Of a stretch of DNA of 64,000 bases, positions 16,801 through 24,154 are shown in pieces. The position numbers and the translations under genes were made by a program. Source of the DNA: CAYVVD01 sp964454975 (GTDB lineage: Bacteria; Bacteroidota; Ignavibacteria; Kapaibacteriales; UBA2268); assembly GCA_964454975.1 (NCBI GenBank), contig CAYVVD010000013.1, forward strand, positions 1 through 64,000. Reading direction: 5' to 3'. The notes beneath the pieces are model-generated. The model saw only the letters and a program-made list of their open reading frames with translations. It had not been told where the DNA came from and did not search any database. Within the stretch, counting starts at the first letter, position 1. Each line of letters begins with the position of its first letter.

Positions 16801-17866
16801 ACAGATTGACTCAATAAATGGCATGGCTCTGGAGAACAACAACGAATTAATCAGGCTTAAGGGACTATCAAACGTAAAGGTAAGCGGCAGAATAATCAAT
16901 GAATCAGATAATTCACATGATGTTGATTTTAACGGCACTGCTGTTTTAACAATGCTCGATGGGGACGAAGAAATTACTATTGAAGATGATGACAGCTATG
17001 ATTTCGATTTTATTAAATATGGCGGAGCGCTGAACAGAAGCTCATACACAGTTGAAAACGGCAATTTTGACGCAGAATTTGTAATACCAAAGGACATAAG
17101 CTTCAGCGACAGCCCGGGAAGACTATTTGCATATGCATTTTCAGACAACAGCGAATTCGCTAAAGGATCTAATCGCCAATTCATCATAGACGGAATAAGC
17201 AACGTCGGCCATGATGATGTTTATGGGCCAGAGATTTTTATATTCCTCGACAACAGGGATTTCCGTAACGGGGATATTGTCCGCTCCCAGCCATTGCTTA
17301 TTGTTGACCTGTTTGACTCAACAGGTATTAATTCAACCGGCATAGGAATCGGGCACAGGATTGAAGCATGGATTAATGACAATCCGGAATCAGTTGATTT
17401 AACCGAGAGTTTCTTTACATCCCTTGAAGACAATCGCTATGGCAGTGCACAGGAATTACTTACAGGTCTGAAACCCGGCCTGCATAAAGTCAACATTCGC
17501 GCATGGGATGTGTTTAATAATTACAGGACCGAAAGCGTTGAATTCAGAATTGCACCCGGCGGAGAACCCTATATATCAGAACTCTCTACATACCCGAATC
17601 CGTTTGATGAAGGTACAACAATCAGGTTCAGGCACAACCTGAACCCCACATTTAATACACTTGTGAAGATTCATACCATAGATGGAAAGCAAATAAGGGA
17701 ACTAAACTCTTTGACTGTATCACCGTATTATGGTGAAGTCGAATGGGATGGGAGGGACAGCTTCGGGAATTTAGTTCCAAGCGGAACTTATGTCTATGCT
17801 GTTTATTTAGAATCTGATGAACTGCAGGGACATCACGTGAGTGCTGTTGCAGTTAAAGCGAAGTAA
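13853..17866 (+). CDS. porU: T9SS sortase PorU (C25 gingipain-type peptidase)
   Basis: A 1337-residue exported protein with an N-terminal signal peptide (about 1-24). The central peptidase C25 domain begins near D-V-I-V-I-A-H-S-N-F, with the metal/structure segment I-I-L-W-G-D-G-H-F-D. The probable catalytic dyad is His848 in W-I-G-H-G-N-P and Cys883 in L-T-A-A-T-C-D-F-G. The last ~90 residues (Y-P-N-P-F-D-E-G-T-T onward) form a T9SS-type C-terminal domain with a FlgD-like strand W-D-G-R-D-S-F-G-N-L-V-P-S-G. PorU cleaves the sorting domains of T9SS cargo at the cell surface and attaches them to lipopolysaccharide. PorV, its known partner, is encoded next. The length exceeds the ~1150 residues of the Porphyromonas protein. 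Confidence 0.9.
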   Translation: MLKIKQFSIITFALIFISSATSLYSHNGLRVLESNTNRLVVEFIPQFDGFYKVGPDNGDELLYPLIKDAYPLESNPGTPLEFVVSEMISVPSEKGFFVESIEMSGFRTFPGTIAPQPLYVDVDEVPEEIWSRDLFAYAEFKKSEYVSVEYSGLSRNRHLAKLQLLAASYDSQSNSIIIPESILVKIRFSGKLNNYSNRDEFGLAATLNHTVGLNWVTESISSAISKKQENNIQTAEDLSSGNWVKIKIGNEGVYRIDAAMLSNLGLTLSSEDVESVKIFGNGGRMLSENVDDAPSNSMNELPVIVNKNGDGSLNSIIFYAAAADGFEYEEGEFKHYINYYSENNYYMLTWGGRKGLRAEEAIIPTEPASNSPSTYIHRIFYEEELFSPFPNGAGRQFFGRTFFNVDDDFIRKLENLDRSDSVKFRFSVAHSTPKEAEFIVSQSSKEIDRISMLPSSGNYQVAQRNTSTAVIAANDIPSDNRLALKFDYQIFDPSVSGTGYFDYYEVHYPRSFVALGNEIGFFSHEGMQGVTEYRINNFNGKIYGFEVTNPGKPELIKNLENSIASLFYFKTELGESPRRFFISSNLKTPSLQKTNFVNLRTENLDSDVIVIAHSNFIESANNFKEYREGNSGLKVSVVDAEHIYNEFNAGLPDVTAIRDYLAHAYDNWLRKPKYIILWGDGHFDYKNLLTDNPVFIPPWESEDDTDVFSHTETTTTDDYYARVKGDDNLIDISIARIPLLSNRDGLVFLEKLKQYENNSDPGLWRTFITLVADDGPTSRNENEGSLHTNQSESLAVSKIPDEMQINKIYLVEYPTDYIPNGRRKPRATSELITSVNTTGNLLLNWIGHGNPTVWSHEQVFNMETTLPQLINWDKMFFLTAATCDFGRFDKVDGQSGAEEMFLSESGGAIGVFSAARVVYSHQNSQINQEFYENLFKRDSNTGRYPRLGDVMFAVKQKFYLKNDQKFFMLGDPTMRLLTPEKIVQIDSINGMALENNNELIRLKGLSNVKVSGRIINESDNSHDVDFNGTAVLTMLDGDEEITIEDDDSYDFDFIKYGGALNRSSYTVENGNFDAEFVIPKDISFSDSPGRLFAYAFSDNSEFAKGSNRQFIIDGISNVGHDDVYGPEIFIFLDNRDFRNGDIVRSQPLLIVDLFDSTGINSTGIGIGHRIEAWINDNPESVDLTESFFTSLEDNRYGSAQELLTGLKPGLHKVNIRAWDVFNNYRTESVEFRIAPGGEPYISELSTYPNPFDEGTTIRFRHNLNPTFNTLVKIHTIDGKQIRELNSLTVSPYYGEVEWDGRDSFGNLVPSGTYVYAVYLESDELQGHHVSAVAVKAK

Positions 17867-17953
17867 ATAGTACTTGTTTATTCTAAAGCATTGAAATAAA
17901 TCAAAATGAACAACGTAAATTTATAACTATAGCTTTTGGATTGGAGGATTAAG

Positions 17954-19066
17954 ATGAAGAAATTAAAAATAGCGGGTCTGATATTAGTGGCGATAGCCTC
18001 CTTGATTTCAGCGACGCAGGCAGCAAAAAGCCAGGCAGGCGGCTCAGCAGTGCCTTTCCTGCTTATATCGCCTGATGCACGCGCGAGTGGCATGGGCGAA
18101 GTCGGAACAGCAATTGCCGACGATATTAATGCTATCTACTGGAACCCGGGCGGACTCGCTTTTCTGGACTATTTTAACTACGGCGACTTTGACACCGGTG
18201 AAGAGCCTATCCCCTTCAGGCAGGTTGCGCTTTCATTTTCACCATGGCTGCCGCAGTTCAATGCAGACCTGTTTTACAGCTACGGCACTATCGGTCAGTA
18301 CTTCGAGGACCTTGACGGCACGGTTGCTTTCAACTTCGTATTTATGAACCTCGGTGAATTCCAGAGGACTGACGAAGGCGGCAAGGTGCTCGGTAAGTTT
18401 ATCTCGAATGAATTTGCTCTCGGCATTTCTTATGGAACAATTATCGCACCTGACCTTGGTGTAGGATTCCAACTCAGGTACATCCAGTCGAATTTGACAC
18501 CGACATCAATTCAGCAGCAGGATGCCGGAACCGGCGTCAGTGCATCATTTGACCTTGGTGTTCTTTGGAAACCGGTTGACCTTGAGATTCTCGGCCTTGA
18601 AATCGAAGACCGTTTCTCGATTGGAATGAACCTGCAGAATGTAGGACCGAAGATGACATACATCGAAGAATCCGATCCGCTGCCAACAACATTGAGGCTC
18701 GGCACCGCTTACAGGCTGGTGCAGGATGAATTCAACGACCTGACATTTGCATTCGACTTTGCAAAGCTCCTTGTCCGCAGGGACGGGCTTGGTTCCGACC
18801 CACTACCGAAATCATTGGTTACCGGCTGGGAGAACTCAGGCGCAGAGCTTGCTTTTGGCCTTGAATACTGGTACGAATACGTAGTTGCATTAAGAGCGGG
18901 TTACTTTACAGAACCTGCAACACTCGGCAACAGGAAGTATTATAATTTCGGCGCAGGTGTGCGTTACAACATTTTCAGGCTGGACTTCAGCTTTATCAAC
19001 ACCGTAGAAGAGAACCACCCGTTGGCAAACACAATGAGGTTCTCACTGCTGGTTGACTGGGAATAG
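17954..19066 (+). CDS. porV: T9SS outer membrane shuttle protein PorV
   Basis: A 370-residue outer-membrane beta-barrel of the PorV/PorQ (UPF0164) family. The start is ATG 17954 behind a strong Shine-Dalgarno-like ttggaggat. A signal peptide covers about residues 1-24. The diagnostic start of the mature barrel is S-P-D-A-R-A-S-G-M-G-E-V-G-T-A, then Y-W-N-P-G-G-L-A. In the T9SS, PorV collects folded cargo from the translocon and delivers it to PorU. It lies 87 bases behind porU on the same strand. The codons are richer in GC-ending forms than most neighbours, which fits high expression. Confidence 0.9.
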   Translation: MKKLKIAGLILVAIASLISATQAAKSQAGGSAVPFLLISPDARASGMGEVGTAIADDINAIYWNPGGLAFLDYFNYGDFDTGEEPIPFRQVALSFSPWLPQFNADLFYSYGTIGQYFEDLDGTVAFNFVFMNLGEFQRTDEGGKVLGKFISNEFALGISYGTIIAPDLGVGFQLRYIQSNLTPTSIQQQDAGTGVSASFDLGVLWKPVDLEILGLEIEDRFSIGMNLQNVGPKMTYIEESDPLPTTLRLGTAYRLVQDEFNDLTFAFDFAKLLVRRDGLGSDPLPKSLVTGWENSGAELAFGLEYWYEYVVALRAGYFTEPATLGNRKYYNFGAGVRYNIFRLDFSFINTVEENHPLANTMRFSLLVDWE

Positions 19067-19076
19067 AATAATTACT

Positions 19077-19110
19077 AACTCTGACAGGATTTTAGAACTC
19101 TGTCAGAGTT
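19077..19110 (+). repeat. 11-bp perfect inverted repeat after porV
   Basis: aactctgacag (19077-19087) and ctgtcagagtt (19100-19110) are exact reverse complements with a 12-base loop. It starts 10 bases after the porV stop. No T-run follows. The right arm is also the first copy of the adjacent tandem repeat. Confidence 0.8.
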
Positions 19111-19160
19111 GAAAGAGCATCTGTCGGAGTTGAAAGAGCATCTGTCGGAGTTGAAAAAAT
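19100..19160 (+). repeat. 21-bp tandem repeat, 2.9 copies
   Basis: The unit ctgtcrgagttgaaagagcat occurs at 19100-19120, 19121-19141 and (truncated, ending ttgaaaaaat) 19142-19160. Copies one and two differ at a single base. Confidence 0.85.
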
Positions 19161-19169
19161 TTACAAAAT

Positions 19170-19192
19170 AAAAAGGGCTTCCAGCCCTTTTT
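19170..19192 (+). terminator. Rho-independent terminator of porU-porV
   Basis: aaaaagggct and agcccttttt form a strong stem with a three- to five-base loop, and T-rich sequence continues after it. It ends the porV transcript and separates it from rplU. Confidence 0.8.
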
Positions 19193-19194
19193 GT

Positions 19195-19226
19195 TTTGTA
19201 AAAATTACTGAAAGAGCTATATTGCA
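19195..19226 (+). promoter_or_regulatory. Possible promoter of rplU-rpmA
   Basis: TTTG at 19195-19198 and TATATTGC at 19219-19226 are spaced by 20 bases. The -7 part matches TAnnTTTG at all but the last two positions. The placement after the terminator and 38 bases before the rplU ATG is suitable. Confidence 0.4.
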
Positions 19227-19264
19227 AATCTATTTATTTAAACCTTTGAGAAAAGGCATAGACA

Positions 19265-19573
19265 ATGTATGCAGTAGTTGAAATAGCAGGACAACAGTTC
19301 CAGGTTAAGAAAAAAGACAGGTTGAACGTTCCACTGCTGGAAGGCAAGCCGGGCGATAAAGTTAAGTTTGGCAATCTCCTTGTTGGCGAAAATAAGGAAG
19401 TTGTTTCGATTGGCACACCATATCTGGAAGGCAACGTTTCGGCAAAGATTATTGAGCATGGAAAAGCTGACAAAATTCTGGTTTTCCATAAAAAGCGCAG
19501 GAAAGGCTATAGCAAGATGAACGGTCATCGCCAGCGCTATACTACAATTGAAATTACAGACATTAAATTTTAA
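19265..19573 (+). CDS. rplU: 50S ribosomal protein L21
   Basis: A 102-residue L21 with the canonical start M-Y-A-V-V-E-I-A-G-Q-Q-F-Q-V and the C-terminal K-K-R-R-K-G-Y-S-K-M-N-G-H-R-Q signature that binds 23S rRNA. It is followed 11 bases later by rpmA, the usual L21-L27 operon. Codon use favours optimal forms, as expected of a ribosomal protein. Confidence 0.97.
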   Translation: MYAVVEIAGQQFQVKKKDRLNVPLLEGKPGDKVKFGNLLVGENKEVVSIGTPYLEGNVSAKIIEHGKADKILVFHKKRRKGYSKMNGHRQRYTTIEITDIKF

Positions 19574-19584
19574 GCGGGGAAGAA

Positions 19585-19842
19585 ATGGCACATAAAAAAG
19601 GTGGTGGCTCTACAAGGAACGGAAGGGATTCGAACCCGCAATACCGTGGCGTAAAAAGGTTTGGCGGTCAGTTGGTAACTGCCGGAAGTATCCTTGTTCG
19701 CCAGTGCGGCACAAAATTTCACCCGGGCGAGAATGTAGGGCTCGGCAACGACTACACGATATTCGCCAGGATTGACGGCGAAGTAAAATTTGAACGCAAG
19801 GACAAATACCGTACAAAAGTTTCTGTGTATCCCACAAACTAA
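19585..19842 (+). CDS. rpmA: 50S ribosomal protein L27
   Basis: An 85-residue L27 beginning M-A-H-K-K-G-G-G-S-T-R-N-G-R-D, the N-terminal arm that reaches the peptidyl transferase centre. It has no Firmicutes-type cleavable N-terminal extension. The start follows a gcggggaag ribosome-binding-like sequence. It is the last gene of the operon, with a terminator 25 bases further on. Confidence 0.97.
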   Translation: MAHKKGGGSTRNGRDSNPQYRGVKRFGGQLVTAGSILVRQCGTKFHPGENVGLGNDYTIFARIDGEVKFERKDKYRTKVSVYPTN

Positions 19843-19867
19843 TAATAACTCTCTACTTGCAGAGATG

Positions 19868-19902
19868 GCCCTCCCGGAATTACCCGGAGGGCTTTTTTTT
19901 TT
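19868..19902 (+). terminator. Terminator of rplU-rpmA
   Basis: gccctcccgg and cccggagggc form a strong GC stem with one bulge, followed by a run of ten T. Confidence 0.85.
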
Positions 19903-19969
19903 GCAATTATAATTCAACAGAATCGATTGCAGAGCTTTACAGTCATGTAGCTCTATGAGCGTATAATAC

Positions 19970-19997
19970 AAAAAAGGGCGGTTCGTACAACCGCCCC
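19970..19997 (-). terminator. Terminator of ppdK
   Basis: Read on the minus strand, gggcggttgtacgaaccgccc forms a perfect stem followed by six T. It lies about 24 bases beyond the ppdK stop and faces the rpmA terminator, so the two operons are insulated. Confidence 0.85.
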
Positions 19998-20020
19998 TGC
20001 AATTCAATATGTTTTACTGT

Positions 20021-22804
20021 TTATTTTTTCTTCTTTTTTGATGCTTCTTTTTCAGCTTTTTCCCTTAAAGTTGCTCTTGCTGCTGCAAGCCTTGCAATCG
20101 GCACCCTGAAGGGTGAACATGAAACATAGTCCAGACCAAGTTCGTGGCAGAATTCAACCGAAGATGGCTCTCCCCCATGCTCGCCACAGATGCCAAGCTT
20201 GATTTTCTTTCTTGTTTTCCTGCCTTCGCTAACAGCATGCTGCATCAGGAAGCCTACGCCTTCGCGGTCTATGGCCTCGAACGGGTCACGTGCATAAATC
20301 TCGCGGTTTACGTATTCCGGAAGGAAGCGGCCCGCATCGTCGCGGCTGAGGCCAAGTGTAGTCTGTGTAAGGTCGTTGGTACCGAATGAGAAAAATTCCG
20401 CAGTTTCGGCAACTTCGGCTGCTGTGATTGCGCCGCGCGGAATTTCAATCATTGTGCCGACGAGGTATTCAAATTCAACGCCTGTTTCTTCCATCACTTC
20501 CTTTGCAACACGTCGGACAACAACTTCTTGTGTATTCAGCTCTTTCACGTTTCCAACAAGTGGAATCATCACCTCGGGCATTACTTCCTGTCCGCCTTTC
20601 TTAACGTTGACAGCTGCCTCGAAAATTGCCCTTGCCTGCATTTCAGTGATTTCAGGGTAAATCAGCCCAAGGCGTACCCCACGGAATCCGAGCATCGGGT
20701 TGAATTCGTGCAGCGCCTCTACTCTTTCCTTAACCACTTTATGCGAAACACCGAGCGTTTCAGCCATTTCTTTCTGCTCTTTGTCTTCGTGCGGGAGGAA
20801 CTCATGCAATGGCGGATCGAGAGTCCTTACGGTTACCGGGCGGCCGTCCATCGCCTTGAAGATACCTTCGAAGTCTTCCCTCTGTAAGGGAAGGAGCTTT
20901 TCGAGAGCTTTTCTGCGCCCATCTGCATCAGCCGCCAGAATCATTTCGCGAACCGGACCAATCTTGCCTTCGCCAAAGAACATGTGCTCTGTACGGCAGA
21001 GGCCGATTCCTTGCGCTCCGAATGCGATTGCATTGTAGCACTGGTCAGGCTGGTCTGCGTTTGTACGGACTTTCATCTTGCGGTATTTGTCAGCCCATGT
21101 CATTATCTGTTCGTAAATCTGGTAAACAGGCGCATCTTTTGGAGCAAGTGTCTTGTCGAGTAGAACTTGCATCACTTCGCTTGGTTTGGTATTGATTTTA
21201 CCATTAATCACTTCACCAGTGGAGCCGTCAATGGAAATGAAATCACCTTCTTTAACCACTAGATCTTTACCATTAATACCGATAGTACGCTTTTTGTAAT
21301 CAACCAGGAGAGAGCCGCAGCCTGCAACGCAAACCTTGCCCATCTGGCGTGCAACGAGCGCAGCATGGGATGTCATGCCGCCGCGTGCAGTTAGAATACC
21401 TTCGGCAGCATTCATACCGCCAATATCTTCCGGTGAAGTTTCAATACGAACAAGAATAACTTTCTCTCCTTTTGCTGCCCACTCTTCGGCATCGTCAGCA
21501 TGGAAAACAACGCGGCCTGTGGCAGCGCCCGGTCCGGCATTCAAACCTTTTGCAAGCAGATTGCCGGCATCGAGTGATTCCTGCTTTTCCTTTAGGTCAA
21601 AAATCGGGCGGAGAAGTTGGTTCAACTGGTCAGGCTCTATTCTCATCAGAGCGTCTTTTGCCTTTATAAGCCCTTCTTTAACCATGTCGGTGGCAATTTT
21701 CATCGCTGCAAATGCTGTACGCTTACCAACGCGGCACTGAAGCATGTAGAGCTTGCCTTCCTGGATTGTGAACTCAACATCCAACATCTCCCTGTAATGT
21801 TTTTCAAGGATTTTGCGTATTCTTTCGAGTTCGTTATATGATTTTTTGTCTTTATCTTTCAGTTCGATGATTGGCAGAGGTGTTCTAATACCGGCAACCA
21901 CGTCCTCTCCCTGTGCATTCATTAGGAATTCGCCATAGAAATAGTTCTCGCCGGTAGCGGCATCACGTGTAAATGCAACGCCTGTTCCTGAATCATCGCT
22001 AAGGTTTCCGAATACCATAGCCTGAACATTAACGGCTGTACCCCACCAGTCGGGGATACCATTAAGTTTCCTGTAAATTATCGCGCGTTTGTTGTTCCAT
22101 GAGCCAAATACTGCGCCGATAGCTCCCCAAAGCTGATCCTTCGGATCTTCAGGGAAGTCAATGCCGAGGTTGTCTTTAATAGCTTTTTTATATTCAGCAA
22201 CGAGTTCCTTTAGGTCTTCGGGTGTGAGCTCGATGTCCAGTTCAACACCGCGAGCTTTTTTCTTGTTCTCAAGAATTTCTTCGAACGGGTCAATATCATC
22301 TTTTGTTTTCGGCTTAAGGTCAAGAACCACATCGCCATACATCGAAACGAAGCGCCTATATGCATCATAAGCAAAGCGCGGGTTATTGGATTTTCGGATG
22401 AGCCCTTCGATTGTAGTGTCATTAAGGCCAAGATTGAGAACTGTGTCCATCATACCGGGCATTGAAGCCCTTGCGCCTGAACGAACAGAAACAAGCAGTG
22501 GGTTTTTCGGATCGCCGAACTTTGCCCCCATCTCTTTTTCGAGCTTCTTTAAAGCTTCGTCAACTTCTTTTTCAAGTGATTTAGGGTAAGTTTCTTTGTT
22601 GTCGTAGTAATATGTACATATTTCAGTAGTGAGAGTGAAACCCGGAGGTACCGGGAGTTTCAGGTTGACCATCTCAGCGAGGTTTGCACCTTTGCCGCCG
22701 AGAAGGTTTTTCATTGCAGCGCCACCGTCGGCTTTGCCGCCGCCGAAATAATATACATACTTTGGAGCCTTTTTGGCTTTAGTCTTTTTTTTGTCCTTGC
22801 CCAT
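20021..22804 (-). CDS. ppdK: Pyruvate, phosphate dikinase
   Basis: A 927-residue PPDK that interconverts pyruvate + ATP + phosphate with PEP + AMP + pyrophosphate. It has the N-terminal nucleotide-binding domain (K-G-A-N-L-A-E-M; S-V-R-S-G-A-R-A-S-M-P-G-M-M-D-T), the swivelling phosphohistidine domain with His480 in G-G-M-T-S-H-A-A, and the C-terminal PEP/pyruvate domain ending in the catalytic G-I-C-G-E-H-G-G. ATG 22804 is preferred to a TTG one codon upstream because ggagaac lies upstream. The N-terminal lysine-rich extension and C-terminal K-K-K-K-K tail are minor oddities. PPDK is common in FCB bacteria for reversible glycolysis. Confidence 0.96.
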   Translation of the reverse strand: MGKDKKKTKAKKAPKYVYYFGGGKADGGAAMKNLLGGKGANLAEMVNLKLPVPPGFTLTTEICTYYYDNKETYPKSLEKEVDEALKKLEKEMGAKFGDPKNPLLVSVRSGARASMPGMMDTVLNLGLNDTTIEGLIRKSNNPRFAYDAYRRFVSMYGDVVLDLKPKTKDDIDPFEEILENKKKARGVELDIELTPEDLKELVAEYKKAIKDNLGIDFPEDPKDQLWGAIGAVFGSWNNKRAIIYRKLNGIPDWWGTAVNVQAMVFGNLSDDSGTGVAFTRDAATGENYFYGEFLMNAQGEDVVAGIRTPLPIIELKDKDKKSYNELERIRKILEKHYREMLDVEFTIQEGKLYMLQCRVGKRTAFAAMKIATDMVKEGLIKAKDALMRIEPDQLNQLLRPIFDLKEKQESLDAGNLLAKGLNAGPGAATGRVVFHADDAEEWAAKGEKVILVRIETSPEDIGGMNAAEGILTARGGMTSHAALVARQMGKVCVAGCGSLLVDYKKRTIGINGKDLVVKEGDFISIDGSTGEVINGKINTKPSEVMQVLLDKTLAPKDAPVYQIYEQIMTWADKYRKMKVRTNADQPDQCYNAIAFGAQGIGLCRTEHMFFGEGKIGPVREMILAADADGRRKALEKLLPLQREDFEGIFKAMDGRPVTVRTLDPPLHEFLPHEDKEQKEMAETLGVSHKVVKERVEALHEFNPMLGFRGVRLGLIYPEITEMQARAIFEAAVNVKKGGQEVMPEVMIPLVGNVKELNTQEVVVRRVAKEVMEETGVEFEYLVGTMIEIPRGAITAAEVAETAEFFSFGTNDLTQTTLGLSRDDAGRFLPEYVNREIYARDPFEAIDREGVGFLMQHAVSEGRKTRKKIKLGICGEHGGEPSSVEFCHELGLDYVSCSPFRVPIARLAAARATLREKAEKEASKKKKK

Positions 22805-22864
22805 CAAATGTTCTCCACAAATTTAAAAAAATCAAGTGTTTGCAAAATCTCAATAGAGCGAATA

Positions 22865-22896
22865 CAAAGTTAATCAGGCAGGTATATTCCTACAAA
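22865..22896 (-). promoter_or_regulatory. Bacteroidota-type promoter for ppdK
   Basis: On the minus strand TTTG (22896-22893), exactly 20 bases, then TAACTTTG (22872-22865) match the -33/-7 consensus perfectly. This predicts a start site near 22858 and a leader of about 54 bases. Confidence 0.78.
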
Positions 22897-23159
22897 TAAA
22901 TTTAAATTCATTAATCACATAATTTCAATTAAATCATTGAATTAGAGGTAGCATAATTAGCGAACATTTAACCGGACATTAACAGATTAAAAATGCTTTT
23001 TGGGGCTTTTCAGTACTTCCACTTATTCACATACACAAAATAGAATGATTAACTTAGCGTTTAGTGAAATAGGGGGACCGGAATGTAACTTTTCCGTGCC
23101 CCGGAGTATTTAACAAATAAGAACATTAATAAAAAGCACTGAAAGGATATTTTATCATA
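22897..23159. other. AT-rich intergenic region between ppdK and transglycosylase
   Basis: No gene is seen in the ~355 bases between the divergent genes. It holds the ppdK promoter on its left. An imperfect hairpin at about 23072-23102 (ggggaccgga ... tccgtgcccc, with a two-base internal mismatch) is the only structure noticed. Confidence 0.5.
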
Positions 23160-24038
23160 TTGCTTGGGTTAATAAGCATTTTTTCATCCCTGAAAATTTC
23201 GCTTTCTTCTTCGACACCCGGGGGAATAACTAACAAGGAGAAAATCTTCGAGCCCGTTATCAGAGCTTTATACGAGGGAGGAGTTGATTCAGCATTTGTT
23301 GTCGGTCTCGTTAACAATCCATCAACCCAGTTCGATAAGCGTTTTGTAAAAATTAACGTAACCGGTTACTTGAATAAAACCGACTATTCCGGTCATTACT
23401 CCGATTACTCGGTAAAGCGGTCTCTCGATTTTTATAATGAGAATATTGATTTGCTGAGTTTATGCGAGCTAAAGTTTAAAGTACCAAAGGAAATAGTAAC
23501 ATCTATTCTATGGATAGAAACCAGGCACGGAAACTACCTTGGCAAAAGCCATGTACCAAGTGTGTTTCTAAGCACAGCCCTTGCAGATCAGCCGGATTAC
23601 CTGGAAATGAATCTCGAATCATTTAAAGAGACTTACGAAGATGATAGCGAAGAGCTAAAGAACTTTACAAAGCTCATAAATGAGCGTGCAATCAAGAAGA
23701 GGGAGTGGGCTCTAAAAGAGTTACATGCTCTTTCTATCCTCGATACAATTTCACCAATTCCGCCATCCAATCTATACGGCTCCTGGGCAGGTGCCTTTGG
23801 AATCGCCCAGTTCCTGCCATCCAGCTACGTTAAATGGGCATACGACGGTAATGGCGACGGCGTTATTAACCTTTTCGAAATGGAAGATGCAGTTTACAGC
23901 GTTGCTAATTACCTGAAATGCAACGGTTGGGGAGATTCCGAAGAAAAACAAAGAGGAGCTGTATTTCACTATAATAACAGCACAGCCTATGTAGACGCCG
24001 TACTTAAACTAGCAGAGAAAATAAAATCCCGCACCTGA
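23160..24038 (+). CDS. Lytic murein transglycosylase, MltB-like (GH103)
   Basis: A 292-residue exported protein resembling membrane-bound/soluble lytic transglycosylase B, which cleaves glycan strands of peptidoglycan to anhydro-muropeptides. The catalytic Glu120 lies in I-L-W-I-E-T-R-H-G, and G-S-W-A-G-A-F-G-I-A-Q-F-L-P-S-S-Y (about 202-218) is the second SLT_2 signature. A D-G-N-G-D-G-x-I-N-L calcium-loop-like element follows, as in MltB. No ATG precedes the domain, so the start is TTG 23160, with a hydrophobic signal-like segment and an aaagga 13 bases upstream. The exact start is uncertain. The peptidoglycan-binding domain of some homologues is absent. Confidence 0.85.
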   Translation: MLGLISIFSSLKISLSSSTPGGITNKEKIFEPVIRALYEGGVDSAFVVGLVNNPSTQFDKRFVKINVTGYLNKTDYSGHYSDYSVKRSLDFYNENIDLLSLCELKFKVPKEIVTSILWIETRHGNYLGKSHVPSVFLSTALADQPDYLEMNLESFKETYEDDSEELKNFTKLINERAIKKREWALKELHALSILDTISPIPPSNLYGSWAGAFGIAQFLPSSYVKWAYDGNGDGVINLFEMEDAVYSVANYLKCNGWGDSEEKQRGAVFHYNNSTAYVDAVLKLAEKIKSRT

Positions 24039-24154
24039 TGCAGCTATTAGGCCAGCTTCGATTTATAACCTACTACATTTCTATCTCTTTGATATTATTA
24101 TAAAATATCATATAATTGCAGCTTATATTTTTTGAATTTTTAAGGTAGATAAGG

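Noticed and set aside
19100..19160. Regular short repeats that might be taken for a CRISPR array
   Set aside because: The copies are directly adjacent with no spacers and no cas genes occur in the window. They are a simple tandem repeat.
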